Below, piece after piece: positions 21,262 to 32,966 of a stretch of DNA of 64,000 nucleotides; the first letter of the stretch is position 1; the number at the start of each line of letters is the position of its first letter. This DNA is from Poronia punctata (lineage: Eukaryota; Ascomycota; Sordariomycetes; Xylariales; Xylariaceae), in NCBI GenBank assembly GCA_022579005.1, contig MU401455.1, positions 124,001 through 188,000 of the forward strand, given 5' to 3'. Both the position numbers and the translations under genes were made by a program. The notes beneath the pieces were generated by a model. It was not told where the DNA came from. It saw only the letters and a program-made list of their open reading frames with translations, and ran no database searches.

Positions 21262-23615
21262 ATGCCTGTGCCGTTTATAGGCCGGCTGAACATGTCTGCT
21301 CCCCACTAGCTTACGAATTGTCGAGCGCAACTGATTTGAGATTGAACATAGAACAGAATATGTCGCGTTGATCGGCTCGTTCTTGTTCGTTGCTTTTGAG
21401 GCCATCATTCGCATTCTTACGCTTGCGCTCCGTACGAAACCCCGTCCTCGCTTTGCCGCGAACTCATCCTTTGTCAACCCCATCCTACGCGCCAGTTGTA
21501 GCTAACCCGTTGGGATGACGCAGCTACGTCGCTTGTAAACCTCTTCACGGACGCGTCGAGGCGCATCTTCAATAGGATATCGTCGCCAGCCGAGAAGAGA
21601 GCTGAACAGAGACACAAATGTGCGTGCCTGTCTTGGAACAAGTTGTCGCCCATCGCGCAGGCTGCTGACCTTCCCTCGCTAGCCATTTCGACCTCGATAC
21701 AGAATGCCCCCGACTTCGTCGCCCTCTGCGCTGTCTATGGATATACCGCCGAGGAGCATGTCGTACAGACCAAGGATGGCTATCTACTCGGTCTGCATCG
21801 GCTTGCTTACAAGAGAGGGGAGGAGGACATAAAAGTCAACAGCGGGCCCGGTAGCGTTAGGAAGCGCATTGTGTACCTCCACCATGGCCTCTTGATGAAC
21901 AGCGAGGTCTGGGTCTGTCTGACCGACGCCCGGCGATGTCTCCCCTTTGTTTTGGTCGAACACGGCTTCGACGTCTGGGTACGTTACGTTGCACAGACTC
22001 TCAACCTTGTCAAGGCAAAGCAAGTTGACATTAAGTTTAGCTGGGCAATAATCGCGGGAACAAGTACTCTAAGAAATCTATCAATTGTTCGCCGAGCTCG
22101 ACCCAGTTCTGGAACTTCTCCATCGACGAGTTCGCCTTCCACGATATCCCCAATTCGATCCAATACATCCTCGATACCACGAAACAGCCATCCCTATCTT
22201 ACATCGGCTTCTCCCAAGGAACGACGCAGGCATTTGCGAGTCTGGCAGTTAACCCGAAACTGAACGAGCAGGTCAACGTCTTTATTGCGCTTGCGCCTGC
22301 CATGTCAGTTCCCGGATTGAAGAACGGCATCGTCGACGCTCTTATTAAGGCCTCGCCGCAAGTCCTATTTCTTCTCTTCGGCCGACGTTCCATCCTCAGC
22401 TCTGCTACGACTTGGCAAAGCATTCTCTACCCTCCCATATTCATCAAGCTGATTGACATGGGTAACAACTTCCTGTTTGGCTGGAAGTCGGCCAACATGT
22501 CGCTCAGCCAGAAGCTCGCGGCGTATCCACACCTGTACTCGTTTACGAGCACGAAATCCGTCGTTCATTGGTTCCAGATTATCCGGAACAAGTCGTTTCA
22601 AATGTTCGACGACGATGTGCAGTCACCCCTGGGCATCGGCACCGTGAACAAGTATACCAAGGTCGCGCGGTACCCAACTCGAAACATCAGGACGCCTATT
22701 GTCATAGTATACGGAGGGAGCGATTCTCTGGTAGACATCAAAGCTATTTTGAAGGAGTTGCCTAAGAGAACTGTCGCCACCGAGATACCTCATTATGAAC
22801 ATCTAGATTTCTTGTGGGCCCGGGATGCTGACACCCAAGTCTTCCGACATGTCTTCGACGCTCTGGATAACTTCACCAACGCAGACAATCCCCTGAAAGA
22901 ATACGAAAGCTACGCCCGTGCGAGAAGCGTGAGTCTGTCGGCTTCCACTTCATTTAACCAGTAAGTCCTTTTTCCATCCGTGCCGTCGGCGGTGATCTAC
23001 CGTCCGCCGTCCAATTACAAAAGTTGAATCTAACATGTCGTGTCTTTTAGCGTCCGTGTCAACAGCGACGCAGTGGAATCAGACACGGCCTCGGTCTTGT
23101 CGAATGGTCGGGAGAACGGGGCGAGGGCGGAAGAGCCAGGCCCACAGCACAAGGCAACCGAGGGCGCGATCAACCCTATGACGGTGCCTCAACACACCCA
23201 TTCTACAACGCGTCCGTACCCCCCGCCCATAACCCCTATCAACAAAGACAGCGTCTCAACCTCAACCCCTGATAGGCCCGATAACACCACCACCACCACT
23301 ACTACCACAGTCGACGTAAATGGTGGTGCGCAACAGACGACGCATACACAGAACCAATCACAAGCACAAGTACAAGCACAAGCACGACCCACCACGTCGT
23401 CGTCGTCGTCGTCGCCGTCTTCTTCTTCATCCCCAGCGCCGGTCGGTAGACTGCATAGACGCACTGGTAGCGCCGCGAGCAATTTCAGCATCGAATCGCC
23501 AAAGACCAGCGGCGGTCGGGCCAGCATCAGAATCGGTACCGCTCCACCGACTACTAGCGTCCTGACCACGACGGGTAGTAGTGACGAGGGACAGCAACAG
23601 AAGAAGAAACGTTAA
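21262..23615 (+). CDS. Membrane-anchored steryl ester hydrolase / acid-lipase family (TGL1/YEH-like)
   Basis: Alpha/beta-hydrolase of the Tgl1/Yeh1/Yeh2 family, expected to cleave steryl esters at lipid droplets or ER. Proposed exons: 21262-21293, 21352-21431, 21524-21978, 22041-22960 and 23051-23615; 683 aa. The N-terminus contains a membrane helix (EYVALIGSFLFVAFEAII). The lipase core includes HHGLLMNSEVW, then DVWLGNNRGNKYSKKS across intron 3. Nucleophile Ser247 is in GFSQG; Asp417 (GGSDSLVD) and His443 (HYEHLDFLW) complete the triad. The last exon adds a disordered, Ser/Thr/Gln-rich tail of about 190 aa. Frame continuity supports introns 2-4. Intron 1 has a weak GTCTGC donor, and the first two exons rest mainly on resemblance to the family N-terminus, so the exact start is less sure than the core. 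Confidence 0.87.
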
Positions 23616-24227
23616 AGAAAGAAAAGATATCCGTGTCTATGTACACATATCAAGAGCTGCTCCGTGTACGTGTAAAAACCAAGTCTGTATATCAGTTATC
23701 CTTGTAAACATCCGGCGCGGGGAGTGGGAATATGGAAAGAGGCTTTGCTATTATTTCTTATTGGTGGGGTGTATGGAGTAGATAAATGGTTTCTAATACA
23801 TTAATATTGTATCACAACCTGTTTTTCTTTTCTTTCTCACTCGGTATACCAACAATATACAACTTGATTAAATAGCTAGTTGCATAAACGACCGTTTGCA
23901 GGCACATTTCACAGAGCATATCACGTATATCCCAGGTTCATAGCATATTCGTTATCCTCATTAATAATCATACAGCGGCTCATGGTGGCCTATTTCACAC
24001 CTCAGCTCCCTGCTTTTGGAATCAATTTAACGTTGCGCTTCCGTTGCAACTCTCGTATTTCCCCCATCACAAACACGCTTAAATGCTGGATAACTGAAAA
24101 TGACTTGCCCGGCCGACAGTATGAGGATTGGTTACCTCGCACAGGCAGCAGGCCGACCCTCGTCTTGGAATGAATGAATAAAATGGGAACCCCGTGCATG
24201 TCCCTCCAAAATCATAGACTCGTCGCT
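23616..24227. other. Convergent intergenic spacer, steryl esterase / HAM1-like
   Basis: A 612-bp AT-rich spacer between convergent genes. It contains the 3' ends of both transcripts; no other structure was seen. Confidence 0.55.
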
Positions 24228-26453
24228 TTAGGTGAGATTTTGCACGTGAGTATCAAATACCTGATTTCTCCAGCCGCCGGCTTCAAACTCTTCCACCTTA
24301 TCTCCCGCTCTCTCGGCCTCTTCGTGCCAGATTTTGACAACGCTACCCGGTGTGTACACCCCTTTGAAGACGCCCGAGCCAGGCTGGTCGACTCCGAGAC
24401 GGGCGTAGAGATCAGGATCCTGCTCGGGCACTAGCCTTGCCGCGACGGCCTTGACAAACGTCCACAAATCATCCGGGCTGGCGATCCTCGTTGCGCGGAG
24501 GCGTTCTCTGGCGTAGAGAAGCTCCCGGTTTCCGGCGTGGAGTGTGTCGCTGATTGCCTTGGCCAACTGCACCTCCATGGTTGTTTTGAGAATGGGTCGG
24601 AGGATGGGCTTGACTAGCCAGGCCAGCCACGACAACTTGCTCTTGCGAAGCTTGTAGTTTAGTTTATGCACCTTCACCCGTACAGCGCGCAACGTCAAGA
24701 TCTGTTCCAAGCGCTCGCGACAAATCTCTACTTCCAAGTGGATGTCGATGCCACGCTCGTCTAGGGAGAATCCGGCGATGCCCTCGTCTGCGAGTCTGAA
24801 TATACCACGATGGGCCCGTAGCCAAAACCCAACCTCGTCGGCCCGAGCGGAAAGCCCATCGATCTTGATAAGCATCAGATGTTTGGAGCTCGTATTAGTT
24901 CTGAACCGTGCCTTGCGAATTTCCAAATCGTTGTATGTCTCGATTTTGAGCCGATATGGAAGGAATGACGTATGATTCACCGTAGTTCCCGGCTCAATGA
25001 TCAGGTTCTCGAGCAAGAGGTCGATGGCAGGTGTGCTGACCTCTAGGCGGGGAATGGGGAGATACTGAATAGCGGAAATGGCAAAGGGAATAAAAACATT
25101 CAAGCCGTCCTGGATGAGATCGGGGTTGGTAACAGCGTGGTGGGGAGATAGAACACCAAATATGCGCATGGTAGTGGTCATGAGATTATGAACGTCGTCG
25201 TCCCTGAGCACGGCTTGTACTGTGACCGATACTTGTTGAAGAAGCTCGTCGACGTCTTGTTTCAAGCTGCTCTCTGATCCGACCTGCTTGCTCTTGTTTC
25301 TGAGCTGGTCCAGCTTCTCACCAGCGTTGGTGAAGAATTCGGGATCGGTGAGGAGCTTTTGCAGACTATCCCCGACTTGCTGCACCACGTCCTCGAACTC
25401 GGGGTCTTGGTCCTTATGGCTCACTACCTTTCGAAGAAGCTCCTCGCACTTGTCCCATTCCTTCCGATCACCGAAGCTTTTGACAAATTCCCAGAGATTG
25501 ACCAGTGCACGATCCGCCTCTTGGTTCTCAGTCAGGTCGTCCTGGGCAGCTTCGACAACCTCTTGTGCTGCACGTGAATAGACTAGGGCGTATCTCTTGA
25601 TCAAGAGAGTGAGTGTCGAGACTGAATCCGAGTAGTCTTTGCGCTTCCTGAGGTTCAGGACCGTTGCTTGGAGGCGCTTTAGCAGTGCGTGGCCTTCGTC
25701 TCCCGAGACTTTGTCCTTGGCACTTTCGACCGTGGCATGCGCAACATCACCACCGCGATCCGCAACAGTCTTGGCCACGTCCTGTAGTCCATCCTCTAGC
25801 GCTTCAGTAGAAGGCGGCTGGTTGCCACTGTCTTGACGTGCAGCTTTCGCCTGGGCTTCCGCCGATGGCTCGATCTGCTTCGCAGCTTGATCGGCCGCAT
25901 CACGAAGGGCAAATGCCGAGTCCTTGAATATCTCTCTACCGACAACACTGAGGTCTCCGAGGAAAGTCCGGAAGTCCGGGTTTGTGAGAAGTAGAGACCC
26001 AATAGTACGCAAGCTTTGGTAGGCCGCGGCGGTGCTGGCTTTCGCCTGCACTTTTCTTACCCTCGAGCTGAGGTCTTCGACGTCCACAGACACACGACTC
26101 TTGGTGAGAAACCAAATCAGATCCTGGATCTGATCCTGGCTATTCTTGTTACTCAGGAGCGTAATAAACTGGTGGAGCCACTGCTTGGTCAGACGGACAA
26201 GTCGTCGACCGCTGTCTGAGAGATCGGGGTTATCTGGATTAAGTACATCGGCGGCCAGCAGAGTTCTGAGATTGACGATGACTTGTTCAGTACTTGGCAT
26301 ATATCCCTTGGATAAAGCCCGGTACATCTGATAGCTGTGAAGTTTCCTGGCTACCTGTCGCTGCAGATGAGTATCTTGTTCATACCGTGGGAGCAGTGGT
26401 TGCTGCTCCGGATCCCGGTCATCCTCATTACCTCCGAAACACGACGAAAACAT
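24228..26453 (-). CDS. HAM1-family protein with BPI/SMP-like lipid-binding region
   Basis: A single-exon protein of 741 aa. It begins MFSSCFGGNEDD with a PLLPRYEQDTHLQRQVARKLHSYQMYRALSKGYMPS-type start (written in part), which I associate with the fungal HAM1 family (Pfam HAM1_N/HAM1_C, formerly DUF5923/DUF4449). Residues 40 to about 420 are largely helical and charged. From about 430 to 640 the sequence looks like a lipid-binding BPI/SMP-type fold (LQYLPIPRLEVSTPAIDLLLENLIIEPG). A C-terminal region rich in Arg and Glu follows. Family members have been linked to hyphal fusion or membrane lipid roles, but the biochemical function is unproven. A splice site near the extreme C-terminus (GGWRNQ followed by GTATTTG) cannot be excluded. 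The family call is from memory of the conserved N-terminus, not an alignment. Confidence 0.7.
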   Translation of the reverse strand: MFSSCFGGNEDDRDPEQQPLLPRYEQDTHLQRQVARKLHSYQMYRALSKGYMPSTEQVIVNLRTLLAADVLNPDNPDLSDSGRRLVRLTKQWLHQFITLLSNKNSQDQIQDLIWFLTKSRVSVDVEDLSSRVRKVQAKASTAAAYQSLRTIGSLLLTNPDFRTFLGDLSVVGREIFKDSAFALRDAADQAAKQIEPSAEAQAKAARQDSGNQPPSTEALEDGLQDVAKTVADRGGDVAHATVESAKDKVSGDEGHALLKRLQATVLNLRKRKDYSDSVSTLTLLIKRYALVYSRAAQEVVEAAQDDLTENQEADRALVNLWEFVKSFGDRKEWDKCEELLRKVVSHKDQDPEFEDVVQQVGDSLQKLLTDPEFFTNAGEKLDQLRNKSKQVGSESSLKQDVDELLQQVSVTVQAVLRDDDVHNLMTTTMRIFGVLSPHHAVTNPDLIQDGLNVFIPFAISAIQYLPIPRLEVSTPAIDLLLENLIIEPGTTVNHTSFLPYRLKIETYNDLEIRKARFRTNTSSKHLMLIKIDGLSARADEVGFWLRAHRGIFRLADEGIAGFSLDERGIDIHLEVEICRERLEQILTLRAVRVKVHKLNYKLRKSKLSWLAWLVKPILRPILKTTMEVQLAKAISDTLHAGNRELLYARERLRATRIASPDDLWTFVKAVAARLVPEQDPDLYARLGVDQPGSGVFKGVYTPGSVVKIWHEEAERAGDKVEEFEAGGWRNQVFDTHVQNLT

Positions 26454-27763
26454 GGCCGGTAGTAGCTTTTAGAAACTGTGATATCACTAGGTCAAAAATG
26501 TCCCCACCGAATAATACAAGAGCCGTATAGAGTCAGTCCCCGGTGAGAGATAAGTGCGGATTGCAAGTGGGCACTCCGTCCTGGCTTGAGCCTTAGAGTA
26601 TTGGTTGACAAGGTTCAGGTTTAGCAGATTTAGAGACCAGACGATGTCGCGACCTATACAAAGAGCGGGGGATAATCTATTTGGTTTCACTGTTTCCTAT
26701 GTGAATACAGGATGGCTCCTGTGTTGTCGAGGACCCGTCATATATTGAATACGATGAGATAACGATGACGTCGTTCATTGATGTTGTGCACTAGTCTAAT
26801 CTCGGAGCTTTAATTGCTGTACCTACGAGTACTTGAGTTCTTGTATGGAATACGAGGTACACAGTATATGGTATATATACACCGTATATCCACCACAGTA
26901 CGTGTCTCCTTCGTGCCTTCTTAACTGTTGTCCGATCGCATTGTAAGGCATATGGCGGGCTACCTTATATAAAACTATTCATAACAAGAAGTTCCAATCC
27001 CGGCTCTCCATGGTCGACCACAACGGCATGGCGAGATGAGGCGAGGTAAGAGCCAATAAGTCAAGGTAAAAGCGGTTCAGTGTAAGAAAAGTATGTGTAT
27101 TATCGACTACTAGGTCAGTAGCTTTCCCACTTCAACAAACTTGCTGTAAACGTATATTCTAAGCCTCGCGACGAAGCGGAGAAACTTGCCCCAAACCCTT
27201 CCACCACTGAATATTAATAAATCTAGACTATTTCTAGAGTTTTTCTCAGGGTGTAGAGGCACGTTGGAACTTTGTGCAACTAGGATGTACGGTTGTACAC
27301 TCTGCATCCTAAACGAGGTAACCCCGGATTTTTTTCTTTCCTTTTGCTTCCTTCGTCTGGGAGCCTGCAGCACCCGCCCGTCACCTCCAAATGGGCTTCT
27401 CTTACTCCGTTGCTATGATACGTCCCCGGCTCACGGTTTGTGAAACGTGAACGAAGAGGGTATCGTATAATCCAGTAAAATCAAAATTTCGAATCCACGA
27501 GTATATAGGCTAGGTTTCCTTTCCACAACGCCGCAAAGAAACAAGACAGCTGTCTCGCGTGAGACCAAAGAAAAGAAAGAGGATGTCGATTCAACTGATA
27601 CGACTGCTTAGGACAGCAGTGTAGAGCAGCCTCGATGATGGGATGGACAGGGTAGAGCATCCGCCAAATATCCGCGGAGCCGAGTACTACTACAAGGTTG
27701 AGATCGGTCAAGCCATCTCGACAGAGCTGTATGTAAGTATACTACGAGTTTACCTATTTGGTG
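26454..27763. other. 1.3 kb intergenic region upstream of HAM1-like gene
   Basis: Holds the HAM1-like promoter and the 3' end of the RED1-like gene. AT-rich around 26750-26990, with TATATAC runs near 26870. No coding or RNA gene recognised. Confidence 0.55.
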
Positions 27764-30700
27764 CTACTGTCCCAAAGCTAGCACTTTGGACTTGTCACCG
27801 AGGAACTCTTGTCTGTGCTGGACAATGGCCCTGGTGATGCGATCAAAGTCCTTGATTCGGTTGGCCTTGAGATCGTTCAGCACCCTCTTGAGCCCTTCAA
27901 CGAACTTGGTTCTGGTCTCTCCCGTGAACATATCTGCAGAGCCGAGCTGCGTGATAATCTCGGCTTCTAGAGCAACGCGTCATCGAGTCAGTTATCCAAC
28001 AAAGGGATGGTTCTAGCGCAGAGCGGCCGCTGATGCTCATCGGAATACGGAAGGATCATGTGTTTGTGAACTCACCGCTAAGGACCATAGAGTCGAAGTG
28101 CTGGTATTCACACTTAGGGCCCTTTGGGCACGCCTCTCCAGCTAGCACTACAGGGCACACTTCCCGCATGGGGTCAATCCTGGAGCTAAATGTCGTCGAC
28201 TTCAAGCCACCAGGGACGTCCTCGAAGTACTTGGGGTGGAACCTATAGGCGTGAAAATAGGAGAGGGGGCTTTTGTAGGAGAGAAGGTCAAGGACTGGTG
28301 GGTTTCCCTGGTTATCCTGTGACGTAGTTAGTAGGAGGGGCTCCCCGCTGGATCGGTATTTTACTTCAACACTGGGGTTTTCCGCCTCCACCGGATTCTT
28401 CTCCTCGGCAGTGTGATAAGGATTAGGCTCCTCCAAGACATCGTCGAGAGCCTGGTACTGCGTGAGTAAGTAACTATTAGCGGGTGGGTAGCTACTCACT
28501 TCTGCGCTCTGCTGCTGATCTACATCTTCAGGGGCAGCATCAGTCATCTTCGCGAGTGTGGGTTCATACGACTCATCATCACTTTCGGACGATTCTCTAA
28601 CAGACTGTTGCATCGAAATATCGGAGTCGCTTGACTCGTCATTTGCTTCACTTGGCGCAGTGTTCCCAGTCAGTGTTTCTGCTACAGCAGGAGAAGCACG
28701 TGGTCGGGGAGACAAGACGACTGCAACTTTCTCCGCGGGCACTTCCTTGGTCGTCTCGATGCCGGCTGGTTGTGCTTGGTCGTTCCCCTTCGAGGAATGA
28801 TAAGATGTGTTGTCGGTCGAGACATCATCGCTTGTCGGATTAGACACGGTTGCCGTAACTGGCTGCTGGTCCGGGCTCGCAGTGTTGTCCGTCATGATCG
28901 CAGCCTGGGATGCCTCGTCGTCATTCATATCCACGTCCATCTCCTCGTCGCTATCAGCTGAAGACGAGCCCGTGGCTTGCAACGGTTCTTGTGAGTGCGA
29001 ACGCTCTACGGCAAGGGCCCCCTGAGGGTGTGGCTGGTTATGTTGGTCTGATTTGGGCGATTGTATAGGTGCCTGCGACGGGCTTGGTAATTTCTTCACT
29101 GGTAACGGAGATGCAGGGACTGGGGACTCCTGACGCTCCATCTCGGCCCTTAACTTCATTTCTTCTTCCAAGTCAGCCTGTAGTTCCAGTTCTAGCCTAG
29201 CAGCTTCGGCGACTATGGCCTTCAATTTGTCCTGCTTTTCCTTGAGGGTGGCACTGATGCGTGGAAGATCAAAGCTGGCTATCCGGTCACGCCGTCTACT
29301 GACGCCCTTATTAACCTCGGTGCTAACTTTGGGAGCCTCTGGTAAGCTCGCTGCCTGCTGCACGACGGGACTGGATGGTGCAGGAGATTGCTGCGGGGTG
29401 TCTCGTTTTGCAGCCTTTTTGGCTTCAGCTTCGGCGATTAGCCGTTTGGTTTCTTCGATGCGTTTGTGTAAAAGATCGATCCTCGCCCCCTTGATTGGTG
29501 GCGTAGCAGAGGAATTGGCGGCCGGGCTAGGTTGTTGTCGTTTAAGTGGCCCATCAGAGAGGGGCGGAAATGCACCCAACGAAGGACGAGGCGCCGCACT
29601 CGAATCCATTGAAGGGCCGGTCTCCTCTGTAGGGGAACCCATATCCATTTCTATGTCCTCATCGTCGCTAACATCAATGACTAAGCGTTCGTCCGTCCGT
29701 GTGCGCTTCATTGTCTGGAAAGACGGCGTGTATTTGTCAAAGTCAGATGCAACTGGTCGTTTGAGAGTCCTCTGAGTGTTCTGTGTTGATAGCGGAAGCG
29801 AAGTGGACTGGAGCGACAAGCCGGGTATGTTCTCGTCCTTTTTCTGACTTTTTCCCTCTGCCGGGGAGCTAGGCTGCTGCGAGCTCGGCCGAGGAGAGAC
29901 TCCGGGTACTATTTTGGGGACCGAGCTGTTGTTTTTGTTGACGCCATGGAATTGGGGCTCTGCAGGTGCCGGAGAAGAAGTGGTCGTGCTTGAACGGGAT
30001 GCGGCCTTTGCCTTGTCTGCCGCAAGCAGGGCCTGTTGTCTCTTGAGCGCGGCTAGCTTCTGCTGCAGTATAGCGTTGTTCTCAGCCCTGGTTTTCGTAA
30101 CAGCCGGTGTAGTAGGAGAGCTATCCGATGTTTTTGCATTGGCGGCGCCAGACTTAGCAGGAGCAGCGACTGGCTCAAGAGCTGGTAAGGACGCAGAGCC
30201 CGCCCTTGGGACTGGTTTAGTTACAGAAGCAGGGATAGGTGTTGAACCAGACCCCGTGGTAGTGGTAGGTTTCGCCGTCTCTGCATTGGGCCGTGAAGAT
30301 GGTGCTGCCGTTGTCTTTTGTGCCATGGCGGCAAGTTTGCGAGCGATCTTATCCTTCCGTTCCTCCGCCGCAGACTTTTCTGCCGCCTTAGTTTCGCCAT
30401 TTGCCTTGGACGTGTCCTTGTCATCTTTGCGTCCGTTTCTTCGCAAATGTGCGGATTTGTTATCGGGTGCCTGGCTCGCGGCCTGAACTGGGCCTGTAGT
30501 GGGTTTGATCGGATTCACAGGTGCGGCTTGCCGCTCTTTCGCTTTTTCGGCTTGAAGCAATGTGGGTTTTGTGACGGGTACATCTAGCCCCAAATCTTTG
30601 AAAAGACCCTGCACCACCCTTTCGTTGAAACCCTCCTGGATGTAATCTTGATATCGGACTTTCAATGGCCACAGCCCAAGAATCGCCTCTTGCGCCCTTT

Positions 30701-31613
30701 TCTTTGCTTCCAGGAGTGATAGAGGTGCAACCGTCCCATTCGTGCCGATTTGGTTCTTGGAAACTGAAGCGAGAACGGAGTCGCCATTAGTCGCCGCATG
30801 GGCACTTATATCGACCGGAGGCGCTGCTTTAGGTAATATCGACGGGGTTTTGTCGGATGGACGGAGACTTCGTCCATTTTCGACTCGGTCTTTGGCTAAA
30901 ATATGATTAGAATTTGGTTCATCATACAAGCGAAGGCCAAGTTACATACTCTTGTTCTCACGTGGGGTCGCCTTGGCAATGGAGATTCGACGATGAACCT
31001 CCCTGGGTGATAGATATGGCGAATACGAGCCAGATCGTTCGCGCTCAGGATACGATGGTTCCCATTCATCATCGGGGGAATAATGCTGTTCTCGCTCCTG
31101 TCCCCTTTCTAGCGTGGCGTCGCCCATGCTTTCTCCACCACTACCGACATTATGGAATGATGCGCTAGTGGTCAGGGCCCGAGGCTTTTCGCGAGTAAAG
31201 TTGGTCGGTTGTTTGGGTTCATAAATATCCTCGAATTCACCTTCACTCAACTCACCCTCTTCTAGGCTATTACTTTGGTCCGTCGAAGGGGGCTGCTTGG
31301 TAACCGAACTAGGGGGTTTGGGGTGATTCTGAAATTGGCTCTTGGCTTGCGAAGTTGGCGCCTGGATATGCCATGTTTGCGGGACGCTAGGTGAGAACGA
31401 CGTTGAAGATACCGGTGCGCCACCAAGTCCGAGTCCGGGTATCCTGTTGGAATTATAGTCGTATGCGCTTTGGTTGGCGGTGACGTTAGTGGGCGGCACG
31501 GCCCCGGGAGCAGGTGGTGTATGATAAGAAGGTTTATTCGGCAACCCTGACGGCGGATATATAGTCGAGGGGTGATAGAGGTACTGGCCGTAGCCGTACG
31601 GTTGTTCGGCCAT
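27764..31613 (-). CDS. RED1 / ZFC3H1-like zinc-finger protein (nuclear RNA decay scaffold)
   Basis: Three exons, 31613-30950, 30895-28076 and 27966-27764, encode 1,228 aa. Most of the protein is disordered (Ser, Pro, Ala, Lys), with short coiled coils near 600-760. The N-terminal motif SLEEGELSEGEFEDIYEP and the C-terminal CCCH finger are the recognisable parts. The finger is C-x8-C-x5-C-x3-H in CPVVLAGEACPKGPKCEYQH, at about 1130-1150. Both match the Red1/ZFC3H1 family (Pfam zf-C3H1). Red1 is the scaffold of the fission-yeast MTREC complex, which hands meiotic and cryptic transcripts to the nuclear exosome; this role is inferred. Introns are short, with frame kept across each: ENK-T-KDRV and SMVLS-EAEII. 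The start MAEQPYGYGQY at 31613 is preferred over an in-frame Met at 31733, because the upstream 40 residues look like leader translation. Divergent from myosin II. Confidence 0.85.
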
Positions 31614-32966
31614 GTGGAGGGGGTAGACGCGAATTGGAGGGGAGAGACAGTGTCGCTCGGTTGATGGTTGGAAGAGCCAGGTGGGTAAGCCGATGGTCGT
31701 GAGACGTGAGGACACGACGCGTCGTAATTGCAAATAAAGTAAACTAGTCTTGATTAAGGCTAATAGTACGTCTATGTGCCAAAGGTAAAGGTTGCTTTAT
31801 CAAAGTGAGGCAAAGCACGCATTGCACACCTGAGGAATCAGTAGAAGTGTATTTGGGGAGATCTCATACGCTGGACGAATGAGAACGTCTGGTCTTGGAT
31901 ATACGTGCGAGACAACAAGATGATTCGAGCGATGCTGGTAGGTGGTGTAAAAGACTCCAAAGAGACAAGGCGCGTAGCCCCGAAGCTTTGTTAATATTTA
32001 TGTGGCGGATTGGGTAAAGCAACCCAGCAAGATGGTGCAATTTAGCAGGTGTACAGAAGCAATACAAGTATCGCGTACACGGTATTGAATTGACAATAAA
32101 AGAAATTCGCCTCTCAAGAGATGCGAAATGATTGTGTGTACGTGTAGTGGTACGACCCGATGCCATAAAGGTTGAAAGGATATGGTGCTTGTTCCCAATT
32201 TGCAGATCCACAAAGGTAGGTCGCAGACACGCAGCTACCCAAAATGCCAGGGTGCGTTCAACTCAAACTAAAATTTTACGGCAGGTACCGAAAAGAAGCC
32301 CGTGCACTTACAAAACAGGACGATACCTGCCCGTACAGTGGAATTATGATGCAGGTAATGGTTGGCATTTCGTGGCGGTGCAGATGCTTCAGGTGTGGCT
32401 GCCACGCTGCCTACTCGTATCAAAACGCATGGCAGCTGCAAGGCAAGCCCGAACAACTGGCACTCGATGTCTCTGATGTATGCCAAGCTCAAACAAACCA
32501 ATGCGGGTACAGGTAGGTGCTACCTATCCCCAAATGAGGTAGGTATTGTTTACTTTTGGGGCTCGGTTGCCGGGGATATGTGCCACTCTCAGCCCGCACT
32601 GCATCAAAGTTATCAACAAATGGCTGCGGCAGCATTGGTAGGTGCGTACTCGTATAAGCGATCCGTTCTGGTCTCCCACTTCACCTGTCAACCCGCCTTG
32701 CATGATCCCTTCTAGGTTCTCATCACAATAAAACTTACTTCGTTTATGTAGATTCCACTACGTATTTTTCGCGTTGGTTTTAAAATTCGATTTTCTGTTC
32801 CTTAGAGCGCGCAGAGCGTGTTTCCTGATGGCCGTGCCTCTTGCCGGATTTACTACTACAACAACACCAACCTGTTCTCTATCAACCCGTATCTAGTCGG
32901 CTTCGATGACCCTCATATCACGCCCTAGAGAGACTTGAACGAGTTGCTACTTCTTTTATTGCCATC
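31614..32966. other. Bidirectional promoter region RED1-like / myosin II
   Basis: A 1.35-kb region between divergent genes. Scattered ORFs below 120 codons overlap one another and look non-coding. Repeated GGTAGGT words occur at 32513-32545. The last 150 bp before the myosin ATG are pyrimidine-rich and probably leader. No other feature is seen. Confidence 0.55.

Noticed and set aside
21643..22263. ORF beginning at a TTG, ending in a Ser/Arg-rich tail
   Set aside because: The start is not an ATG, the frame continues upstream to a splice acceptor, and the tail is intron 3 plus a shifted frame of the esterase.
29215..30486. Plus-strand frames of 186 and 190 codons across the RED1-like exon
   Set aside because: Antisense of Ala/Pro/Ser-rich disordered coding; no start context, splice partners or domain.
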